Source of the DNA: Kiritimatiellia bacterium
GTDB lineage: Bacteria > Verrucomicrobiota > Kiritimatiellia > UBA8416 > JAIOPI01
Assembly: GCA_028822745.1 (NCBI GenBank)
Contig: JAPKCZ010000184.1
Span: forward strand, 1 to 5,320
Direction of reading: 5' to 3'
Length of the DNA stretch: 5,320 nt
The notes below the pieces were generated by a model, which saw only the letters and a list, made by a program, of their open reading frames with translations, was not told the DNA's origin and did not search any database. Within the stretch, counting starts at the first letter, position 1; every line of letters begins with the position of its first letter. The position numbers and the translations under genes were made by a program. Below are positions 1 to 5,320 of this stretch, piece after piece.

Positions 1-1013
1 GGTTTCCCGAGGCACCTGAACGCGAAGCGCTCGAAGCGGCAGGAGTTACCTTTGCGCCAATTCGTATTCGCCATCTGCTAGACCTAGCAGCGGTGATAAC
101 GCTTCGTCGCCTCATTCGAGGCGACCTACCCGACATCATCTACGCGCCCCGAAACGGAAGCCTGTCGGTAACCCTGATGGCGACTCGCCAATGTCCCGTC
201 GTCGGATACCGTGGCACCATTGGCCACCTGAGCCACTGGGATCCAGCCGCCTGGCTGACCTACTTCCACCCGCGCCTCGCTCACATCATCAGCGTTTCGG
301 AAGCGGTGCGCACCTATCTGCTTAAAATGAATGTGCGCGCAGATCGTGCGACCACGATTTACAAGGGACACGACGTCCGTTGGTATGACGTACCACCAAC
401 GGACGGACGAGCAGAACTTGGCATTCCAGAAGACGTGTTTTGTGTTGGCTTCACAGGCGCCGTTCGCCCCGTCAAAGGCATCAACGTGCTGATCGAAGCC
501 ATGGCGATGCTACCCGACAACATACACGCGTGTATTGTTGGCGAGGTTCGCCAACCGGAACTTCTTGAACGCGTTTCCGAATTGGGCCTGAACCATCGAA
601 TGCACTTCATCGTTCACCGAAAGGATGCGGCTCATCTTATTAAAAACACAGATATTTGCGTTATGCCTTCATTGGAACGCGAAGGCCTCCCGCGAGCCAT
701 CATCGAAGCCATGGCTCAGGCACGGCCTGTTGTCGTCACCGCCGTTGGCGGACTGCCAGAATTGGTACCCGATGGCCGCTGCGGCTATGTTGTTCCACCC
801 TCGGATGCAGCGGCACTGGCCGACCGCATCCACGCCCTGGCATCATCGCCAGAAGATGTGTCACGCTTTGGCGCCGCTGCGCGCGAGCATATTCAGACCC
901 ATTTCAACATCGAAGACACGATTACGCAGATGCTGGTGCTTTTCGAGCGCTTCAGGATGAAGCGCTGGCAGACGCAGGGCGTGCCAAGCCCATCAAGCAG
1001 TACGCCAGCTTAG
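1..1013 (+). CDS. GT4-like glycosyltransferase (GT-B fold), 5' end outside window
   Basis: Likely a cytoplasmic or membrane-associated retaining glycosyltransferase that moves a sugar from a nucleotide donor to a glycan or lipid acceptor; the sugars cannot be told from sequence. The frame is open from base 3, giving 336 visible codons. The GTG at 93 is probably an internal Val, because homologous-looking sequence (VTFAPIRIRHLLDLAAV) precedes it, so the true start and the N-terminal Gly-rich loop lie upstream. Numbering from base 3, residues 96-107 hold the interdomain ISVSEAVRTYLL segment, 150-166 the donor-domain FTGAVRPVKGINVLIEA strand-loop-helix, and 227-235 the E-x7-E motif (EGLPRAIIE, bases 681-707) typical of GT4 enzymes, followed by a VGGLPELV loop. 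The fold seems to end near LVLFERF (about base 950). The last 20 residues are a Ser/Pro-rich tail lying over the 3' end of the convergent ureohydrolase gene. The family call is firm; substrate and pathway (capsule, O-antigen or other glycan) are unknown. Confidence 0.9.
   Translation, partial: FPEAPEREALEAAGVTFAPIRIRHLLDLAAVITLRRLIRGDLPDIIYAPRNGSLSVTLMATRQCPVVGYRGTIGHLSHWDPAAWLTYFHPRLAHIISVSEAVRTYLLKMNVRADRATTIYKGHDVRWYDVPPTDGRAELGIPEDVFCVGFTGAVRPVKGINVLIEAMAMLPDNIHACIVGEVRQPELLERVSELGLNHRMHFIVHRKDAAHLIKNTDICVMPSLEREGLPRAIIEAMAQARPVVVTAVGGLPELVPDGRCGYVVPPSDAAALADRIHALASSPEDVSRFGAAAREHIQTHFNIEDTITQMLVLFERFRMKRWQTQGVPSPSSSTPA
946..966. terminator. Perfect 8-bp inverted repeat at the convergent gene ends (possible bidirectional hairpin)
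   Basis: AGCGCTTC at 946-953 and GAAGCGCT at 959-966 are exact reverse complements around a 5-base loop. The ureohydrolase stop codon (952-954) sits in the left arm and loop, and the repeat lies inside the last codons of the glycosyltransferase. Being symmetric, it can fold in both transcripts. There is no T-run after it on either strand, so it does not meet the normal pattern of an intrinsic terminator; it may instead slow polymerase or protect a 3' end. Its position at the operon end is the main reason to list it. Confidence 0.35.
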
Positions 1014-1818
1014 CGGCGGTATAATCTGCGTGATGCAGTCCCGCTTGCGGCGCTAATTCGACGACATCCAGCCCGACAACATCCCTGTCGCGTGTCGCCT
1101 CTGCAACCAAATCCAATGCTTGCCAGAATGTTAATCCGCCAGGTTCCGGTGTGCCCGTTGCGGGCATGAGTGAAGCGTCCAATCCGTCGACATCAAACGT
1201 GACGTAGACCTGTTTCGGAAAATCAGCAGGCATGACATCGGAAAGCGCTACGCCGCGATGGATGTCCTGTGCATCAAGACAGGTGACATTGAGGGATTTA
1301 CGCGCTTTCAACTCTTCCGCACACAGACTGCGTACCCCGATCTGAAGGATGGGAATCCCCATTTCCGAGACACGTCGCATCACACACGCGTGACTCCATT
1401 TCGAGCCCTCATATTGGTCGCGCAGATCGGCATGCGCGTCGATTTGAACGATGCCGATTTGACCCAAATGTTGATGCGCCGCACGGATCGCCCCGAATGA
1501 AACGGTATGCTCACCACCCAGCATGACGGGAAGCGCACAAGCGTCCAGCGCACGTTTGACGCGACACGAAATTGCGTCCATGACATGCTCAGTAGAGCCG
1601 GAGGTCTCCACGGCGGCAGTCGTATGCATCCCTAACGCGCCCGGAAACCCGACTCCGTCAAACGCTTCCAATTGCTGAGACGCGGCAATGATGGACTCGG
1701 GACCCCGCTCTGTACCGCACCCATAAGACACACTTCGCTCAAAGGGCACCGGAATGATGTGGAAACCTGCCGCATCCGGCGCGACCGGCGCATACTCTGA
1801 TTGAAGAAAATGGTTCAT
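952..1818 (-). CDS. speB: Agmatinase-family ureohydrolase (agmatinase or aminopropylagmatine ureohydrolase)
   Basis: A 288-residue binuclear-manganese ureohydrolase, a normal length for agmatinases, predicted cytoplasmic. Expected reaction: agmatine + water to putrescine + urea; the related substrate N1-aminopropylagmatine would give spermidine + urea. All family metal motifs are present: GGEH at 101-104 (His104), DAHAD at 127-131 (Asp127, His129, Asp131) and the FDVDGLD segment at 208-214 (Asp209, Asp211), plus the conserved TGTPEPGG loop at 221-228 and DVVELAP at 251-257. The YEGSKWSHACVMRR segment after DAHAD resembles thermophile and cyanobacterial-type agmatinases more than E. coli SpeB (from memory). 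The ATG at 1818 overlaps the decarboxylase stop by 4 bp (ATGA). No Shine-Dalgarno is visible, so translation is probably coupled to the upstream gene. The 3' end overlaps the convergent glycosyltransferase by 62 bp; after the conserved KLAYCLMGL helix there is a short Ala/Ser-rich tail. The exact substrate is unsettled. Confidence 0.93.
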   Translation of the reverse strand: MNHFLQSEYAPVAPDAAGFHIIPVPFERSVSYGCGTERGPESIIAASQQLEAFDGVGFPGALGMHTTAAVETSGSTEHVMDAISCRVKRALDACALPVMLGGEHTVSFGAIRAAHQHLGQIGIVQIDAHADLRDQYEGSKWSHACVMRRVSEMGIPILQIGVRSLCAEELKARKSLNVTCLDAQDIHRGVALSDVMPADFPKQVYVTFDVDGLDASLMPATGTPEPGGLTFWQALDLVAEATRDRDVVGLDVVELAPQAGLHHADYTAAKLAYCLMGLARPASASASS

Positions 1819-2936
1819 GAGAGGCGTGACCGAAAGTCGTCGTAACCGAAGGACTTGACGAGTTTAAACTGCCCAGCATCCCATTCCCCAATGCATGGTA
1901 GGCCGACGCCGTTGAAGGTGTTTGTTTTCACCATGGTGTAATGCATCATATCCTCGAAAATTAAGCGCTGCCCTAGGATCAGCGCGTCGTCGAATGAATA
2001 GGTTCCCACAACATCCCCGGCCAGGCAGGATGCACCACCCAGGCAGTATTGGTAGGCCCCCTCGCCGTTGATCGTTCCGCCACGCACCTCGGGCGTGTAG
2101 GGCATTTCAAGGCAATCCGGCAAATGGGCGCTAAAGGATATATCCAACATGGCCACAGGCAATGCATCGGTCTCGACAATATCCAGAACCGTCGCAACCA
2201 ATACGCCAGCACGCCACGCAAAGGCAGCGCCCGGTTCAAGGATGAGTTCCAAATGAGGGTGACGTTCCTGAAAGGCGCGCAGTGAAGACGCAGCCAGTTC
2301 GCCGTCATAGTCTTTACGTGTGATCAAATGGCCGCCCCCCAAATTCAGCCATTCAATGCCGCCCAGCAGTGCACCGCATTGCGCCTCCAGGACAGTCAAC
2401 GTCTGGGCCAGCGCATCCGCACCTGATTCACAGAGATTATGTACATGTAATCCGCTTACGCCCGCGGGCAAGCCCTCTTCCACAAGCCGCTTTACGGGTA
2501 TGCCCAATCGACTTCCAACGCGGCATGGATTGTAAAGCTCTGTGCTCACATCGGAATAACCCGGATTCACACGCAGGCCAGCACGCGCGCCCTGCAGCCG
2601 CGCACGATACGTTTCGAACTGCGCCACCGAGTTAAACGTGACCGCACGGCTGCGCTTCGCAATGGCATCAAAACTGGCGTCGCTGTAAGCGGGCATGTAC
2701 GTATGCACGTGTTCAAAAAACTCTGCCGCCAACAGAACTTCGTTAAGCGAACTGGCTGCTGCCGAGGATGTGACTTGCCGCACCACAGGAAATACGTGAT
2801 GCATGGAAAATGCCTTCAAGGCCAACATCAGGTTGACGCCTGAACGGCGCTGAAACGCAGCGAGGCCATTCAAGTTTTCTTGAAAACGTTCACGGTCGAG
2901 AACGAAAGCGGGCGATGGTATGGACGTCGTATCCAA
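1815..2936 (-). CDS. nspC: Carboxynorspermidine/carboxyspermidine decarboxylase (PLP, alanine-racemase fold)
   Basis: Decarboxylates carboxyspermidine or carboxynorspermidine to spermidine or norspermidine; by analogy it might act on carboxyaminopropylagmatine. The 373-residue length fits the family. Visible features: the PLP Schiff-base lysine in LALKAF (Lys41); the barrel His-containing LHVHNLCES (163-171); the phosphate-binding Gly loop LGGGH (199-203); the EPGAAF strand (234-239); the active-site Cys segment GGASCLAGD (300-308, Cys304); and the C-terminal YTMVKTNTFNG and GLPCIGEWD segments, which set this family apart from lysine and diaminopimelate decarboxylases. The start is TTG at 2936-2934: no ATG or GTG fits at the N-terminus, and the AAGGAA site at 2950-2945 is 8 bases away. 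It lies 12 bp after the dehydrogenase stop and overlaps the next gene by 4 bp, so it is the middle gene of the operon. The polyamine product (spermidine vs norspermidine) cannot be read from sequence. Confidence 0.94.
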   Translation of the reverse strand: MDTTSIPSPAFVLDRERFQENLNGLAAFQRRSGVNLMLALKAFSMHHVFPVVRQVTSSAAASSLNEVLLAAEFFEHVHTYMPAYSDASFDAIAKRSRAVTFNSVAQFETYRARLQGARAGLRVNPGYSDVSTELYNPCRVGSRLGIPVKRLVEEGLPAGVSGLHVHNLCESGADALAQTLTVLEAQCGALLGGIEWLNLGGGHLITRKDYDGELAASSLRAFQERHPHLELILEPGAAFAWRAGVLVATVLDIVETDALPVAMLDISFSAHLPDCLEMPYTPEVRGGTINGEGAYQYCLGGASCLAGDVVGTYSFDDALILGQRLIFEDMMHYTMVKTNTFNGVGLPCIGEWDAGQFKLVKSFGYDDFRSRLS

Positions 2937-2944
2937 GCGAATGA

Positions 2945-2951
2945 TTCCTTA
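2945..2951 (-). promoter_or_regulatory. Ribosome binding site merged with the preceding stop codon
   Basis: Read on the minus strand, TAAGGAA contains the dehydrogenase stop TAA (2951-2949) and an AAGGAA Shine-Dalgarno-like site (2950-2945) 8 bases before the TTG start of the decarboxylase. It decides the start: it is well spaced for TTG at 2936 and no other start codon lies nearby. A ribosome terminating on the first gene would sit directly on this site, favouring reinitiation. Confidence 0.7.
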
Positions 2952-4169
2952 ATCCAATAGGTCGTTAAACGCCAGGGGGCCATCAATGATCTCATGCCAT
3001 CCCAATCCATGCGCATTCAGGGCTGCCATGAAGGGATCAGGATCAAACTGCTCTACATTCCAAACGCCGGGGCGAAACCATGTATTCTGGAGCATCAGCA
3101 TGGCCCCGATCATGGCCGGAACGCCCGTCGTGTACGAAATAGCCTGAGATCCCACCTCGCGAAACGCTGCAGCATGATCACAGTTGTTGTATACGAAATA
3201 CGTACGCTCGCGCCCGTCCTTTAGTCCACGAATCTGACACCCGATCGATGTTTGGCCGACGTAGTTTTCGGCGAGCGAAGCGGGCTCTGGCAATACCGCC
3301 TTTAAAAATTGAAGAGGCTGAATCAGCTGACCATTAAACATAATAGGCTCAATGCTCGTCATACCTATCTCTTGCAACACGTTAAGGGCATTTAGGTAAG
3401 CGGGGCCAAACGTCATCCAGAAGCGTGCGCGCTTGAGCGTCGGAAAGTTCAAGACGAGCGATTCGAGTTCTTCGTGATACAGCAGATAGGAGTCGCGTTC
3501 ACCGACCTGTGGATAGTCGACCGATTGGTGCACAGAAAGGGGCGCTGTCGTTTTCCATTTTCCCTCTTGCCAGAAGCGCCCGACTTGTGTGATTTCGCGA
3601 ATATTAATCTCGGGGTTGAAATTCGTCGCGAAAGCCTTGCCGTGATCCCCTGCATTACAGTCCACAATGTCGAGGTAATGCATCTCATCGAAATGATGCT
3701 TGGCGGCGTGAGCCGAAAAGATGCCCGTCACCCCGGGGTCAAAGCCGCAACCCAACAAGGCCATCAAACCCGCATCGGCGAAGCGCTCGCGGAACGCCCA
3801 CTGCCAGCTGTATTCGAAATGGGCCTCATCGGGTGGTTCATAATTGGCCGTATCCAGATAATGCACGCCACAGATCAGGCAGGCCTCCATGATGGTCAAA
3901 TCCTGATACGGTAGCGCCACATTAATGACCATAAACGGCTTTACAGCCTGCATAAGCGTAATGAGCTCGGGCACATTGTCCGCATCGACGCACATCGTCT
4001 CGATACGCCCATCGCCAACGGCACTGGCGATTGCCTCACACTTTGACAACGTACGGCTTGCCAACACGATACGACCGAAAACGTCAGGCAGAAGGGCGCA
4101 CTTGCGGGCGACAACGTTGCCCACCCCACCAGCACCAATGATGAGAATACACTTTTGCGCGCTTTTCAT
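2949..4169 (-). CDS. Carboxynorspermidine/carboxyspermidine dehydrogenase (saccharopine-dehydrogenase-like)
   Basis: NAD(P)H-dependent enzyme that reduces the imine formed between aspartate beta-semialdehyde and an amine (putrescine, diaminopropane or possibly agmatine), making the carboxylated triamine used by the next gene. It is cytoplasmic and 406 residues long, as usual for the family. The N-terminus is a Rossmann fold with IGAGGVG at 11-17 and a basic ASRT turn after beta-2 (37-40), compatible with NADPH. NVALPYQDLTIMEACL (83-98), HYLDTANYE (103-111) and GCGFDPGVTG (140-149) are characteristic of this branch of saccharopine-dehydrogenase-like proteins and separate it from true lysine-pathway enzymes. 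It is the first gene of the operon and diverges from the secreted-protein gene, 111 bp away. The ATG at 4169 has no recognisable Shine-Dalgarno (the preceding bases read TGTCTACCT); another ATG at 4179 is out of frame. Substrate preference among amines is not determinable here. Confidence 0.93.
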   Translation of the reverse strand: MKSAQKCILIIGAGGVGNVVARKCALLPDVFGRIVLASRTLSKCEAIASAVGDGRIETMCVDADNVPELITLMQAVKPFMVINVALPYQDLTIMEACLICGVHYLDTANYEPPDEAHFEYSWQWAFRERFADAGLMALLGCGFDPGVTGIFSAHAAKHHFDEMHYLDIVDCNAGDHGKAFATNFNPEINIREITQVGRFWQEGKWKTTAPLSVHQSVDYPQVGERDSYLLYHEELESLVLNFPTLKRARFWMTFGPAYLNALNVLQEIGMTSIEPIMFNGQLIQPLQFLKAVLPEPASLAENYVGQTSIGCQIRGLKDGRERTYFVYNNCDHAAAFREVGSQAISYTTGVPAMIGAMLMLQNTWFRPGVWNVEQFDPDPFMAALNAHGLGWHEIIDGPLAFNDLLD

Positions 4170-4280
4170 AGGTAGACATTAGTCCGAAACCAATTAGCAG
4201 CACAACTCTCCGTTTTGAAAATCCGTGTCCGTACAAAATAGTCCTTCTTGCACGAGAAAATCATGTGATATACTACTAAC
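4170..4280. promoter_or_regulatory. Divergent intergenic region between the polyamine operon and the secreted-protein gene
   Basis: These 111 bp are visibly more AT-rich than the flanking genes and must contain both divergent promoters unless one lies within a gene. The rightward promoter is listed separately. For the leftward operon only weak candidates are visible, such as TAATGT six bases before the ATG with TTGTGC 18 bases further upstream, so no site is assigned. No riboswitch-like structure or clear operator palindrome was found, and no credible small ORF lies here. Confidence 0.6.
4248..4274 (+). promoter_or_regulatory. Extended -10 promoter directly before the secreted-protein gene
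   Basis: TATACT at 4269-4274 matches the TATAAT -10 element at five of six bases and is preceded by TGA at 4266-4268, the TGn of an extended -10. The -35 is poor: TTGCAC at 4248-4253, 15 bases upstream, keeps only the TTG, which an extended -10 can tolerate. Initiation 6-8 bases after the -10 would fall at about 4280-4282, on or beside the ATG at 4281, implying a leaderless mRNA. Confidence 0.5.
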
Positions 4281-5320
4281 ATGAACCAATTTAAGACATT
4301 CTTGAGCTTTTTTTGTGTCGCCTTTTTACAGGTTTCAGCGACTTGCCATGCGGCTGATCCCCGGATCAACGAATTCATGGCGGCAAACGCCAACACCCTC
4401 TGGGACAGTTTTGGTATAACTTCCGACTGGATCGAGATTTACAACCCAGGCCCATCCAATTTAAACCTGCAAGGTTGGTATCTCACGGACGACGATAATT
4501 CACTGACAGAGTGGGCCTTTCCTGACGTCACCATACTCGCACAGGATTACCTCGTTGTTTTCGCCTCGGGCATGGATACAAATGTCGGCGCTGAGCTGCA
4601 TACAAGTTTTCAGCTAAAAAGTGACGGCGAGTATCTCGCCTTGGTCGCATCGGGCGGTGTCACCGTGGTTCACGAATACAGCCCCGAATTCCCCAAACAG
4701 TTCGCCGATATTTCCTATGGAATGGGTCCAATCGACGATCCACGTTTCTTCACCAATGCGACCCCGGGGTCGGCGAACACCGTTGGTGCCGAAGAGTTCG
4801 TTGCGGACACCAAATACGACCCTGATCGCGGCTACTACACCAACGCGGTGACAGTCACGATTACCACCGCCACCACGGGCGCTACCATCTATGTCACAAC
4901 AGACTTCACACGCCCAACGACCAACAGCACGGTGTATACGGACCCCATGACGCTCACCAACACGACCTGTCTACGCGCAATGGCTTTTCAGGACAATTTG
5001 TACCCCTCCGATGCGGATACGCAGACCTATATTTTCATCGATGACGTTCTTAACCAACCCAATGACCCTGCGACCTTTCCGTCCTCATGGGCGGGCACCC
5101 CCGCCGAGTATGGCATGAACCCGACAATTGTCACCGACCCCCTCTACGCCGACCGAATGCACGACGCCCTGCTTTCCATTCCCAGCATCTCCATCGTGAC
5201 CGAGACGGAGCATCTCTTCGATGGGACCACAGGCATTTATACGCACCCACTGGAAACTGGCCCCGCCTGGGAGCGCCCCATTTCCTTTGAGTGGATGAAT
5301 CCGCAGGATACCAAAGGCAT
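4281..5320 (+). CDS. Secreted lamin-tail-domain / CotH kinase-like protein, 3' end outside window
   Basis: The frame is open from ATG 4281 to the window end (346 codons). Residues 1-25 form a signal peptide: Lys5, a hydrophobic stretch FLSFFCVAFLQVSA, and an Ala-type cleavage site near 24-25 (CHA/AD), so the protein is exported. Residues about 28-166 are a lamin-tail domain, with INEFMAAN, SDWIEIYNPG, LQGWYLTDD, LVVFASG and a closing ADISYG...FFTNATPGSAN as in planctomycete/verrucomicrobial copies. Residues about 184-252 look like the chitobiase/beta-hexosaminidase C-terminal beta-sandwich (GYYTNAVTVTI, ATIYVTTD, LRAMAF). From about 300 the CotH kinase-like module begins (IPSISIVTE, LFDGTTGIYTHP, AWERPISFEWM) and is cut by the window edge; its catalytic residues are not visible. 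No Shine-Dalgarno precedes the ATG. Such proteins are usually much longer; adhesion, surface or polymer-binding roles are only inferred. CotH proteins in spore-formers and some pathogens are atypical kinases, but activity here is unknown. Confidence 0.88.
   Translation, partial: MNQFKTFLSFFCVAFLQVSATCHAADPRINEFMAANANTLWDSFGITSDWIEIYNPGPSNLNLQGWYLTDDDNSLTEWAFPDVTILAQDYLVVFASGMDTNVGAELHTSFQLKSDGEYLALVASGGVTVVHEYSPEFPKQFADISYGMGPIDDPRFFTNATPGSANTVGAEEFVADTKYDPDRGYYTNAVTVTITTATTGATIYVTTDFTRPTTNSTVYTDPMTLTNTTCLRAMAFQDNLYPSDADTQTYIFIDDVLNQPNDPATFPSSWAGTPAEYGMNPTIVTDPLYADRMHDALLSIPSISIVTETEHLFDGTTGIYTHPLETGPAWERPISFEWMNPQDTKG

Noticed and set aside
93..95. GTG at 93 as the start of the glycosyltransferase
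   Set aside because: The frame is open to the window edge and the preceding codons read as normal glycosyltransferase sequence; starting here would remove the first strands of the N-terminal domain.
1020..1025. Exact TATAAT on the plus strand just after the glycosyltransferase stop
   Set aside because: No -35 element lies upstream, no plus-strand gene follows for 3 kb, and on the minus strand the bases encode the conserved ADYTAAK segment of the ureohydrolase.
1011..1055. Imperfect hairpin after the glycosyltransferase stop (TAGCG/CGCTA, GCGG/CCGC and CTGC/GCAG pairings)
   Set aside because: The arms are interrupted by a bulge and inner loops, there is no T-run, and the sequence is constrained by ureohydrolase coding, so it is not a convincing terminator.
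3474..3914. A 146-codon plus-strand ORF inside the dehydrogenase gene
   Set aside because: It is antisense to a strongly conserved enzyme and shows no domain; long antisense frames are common in genes of this base composition.
4329..4346. Possible lipobox (VSATC, Cys22) in the signal peptide of the secreted protein
   Set aside because: Thr at -1 and the absence of Leu at -3 do not fit a lipobox, and a normal Ala-type cleavage site follows directly, so a signal peptidase I substrate is more likely.
4166..4396. A 76-codon minus-strand ORF covering the divergent intergenic region and the start of the secreted-protein gene
   Set aside because: Its protein has no recognisable features, it lies antisense to the signal peptide and lamin-tail start, and it overlaps the dehydrogenase start by 4 bp without a ribosome binding site. 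It is best explained as a chance frame in AT-rich DNA.

Overview
The window looks like bacterial chromosomal DNA, probably from the Planctomycetes-Verrucomicrobia-Lentisphaerae (PVC) side of the tree or a nearby group such as Hydrogenedentota. This is inference. It rests on the last gene, a secreted lamin-tail / chitobiase-C-like / CotH protein of a kind those groups carry in large numbers, and on the S-adenosylmethionine-independent polyamine genes. GC content looks moderate, in the 50s by eye (not computed). No tRNA, rRNA, mobile element, CRISPR array or long repeat was seen, and there is no gene-free stretch longer than about 110 bases.

Layout: (1) 1-1013, plus strand: the C-terminal two domains' worth of a GT-B fold, GT4-like glycosyltransferase whose start lies before the window. 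(2) 952-4169, minus strand: a tight three-gene operon, read right to left as carboxynorspermidine/carboxyspermidine dehydrogenase (4169-2949), carboxynorspermidine/carboxyspermidine decarboxylase (2936-1815, TTG start) and an agmatinase-family ureohydrolase (1818-952). The junctions are 12 bp and a 4-bp ATGA overlap. (3) 4170-4280: a 111-bp divergent intergenic region with a good extended -10 promoter facing right. (4) 4281 to beyond the window end, plus strand: a secreted lamin-tail-domain protein running into a CotH kinase-like domain.

How the genes work together: the operon makes a triamine, most likely spermidine, using aspartate semialdehyde instead of decarboxylated S-adenosylmethionine as aminopropyl donor. 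The order of steps is open. The ureohydrolase may first turn agmatine into putrescine, which is then condensed, reduced and decarboxylated. Alternatively the dehydrogenase and decarboxylase may act on agmatine itself and the ureohydrolase may finish by removing urea from aminopropylagmatine. No arginine decarboxylase is in the window. The flanking glycosyltransferase and CotH-type protein have no evident link to polyamines.

Points worth a second look: the choice between the two polyamine routes; a 62-bp tail-to-tail coding overlap between the glycosyltransferase and the ureohydrolase, with a perfect hairpin on the ureohydrolase stop codon; a likely leaderless mRNA for the secreted protein; and a ribosome binding site fused with the preceding stop codon at the dehydrogenase-decarboxylase junction.
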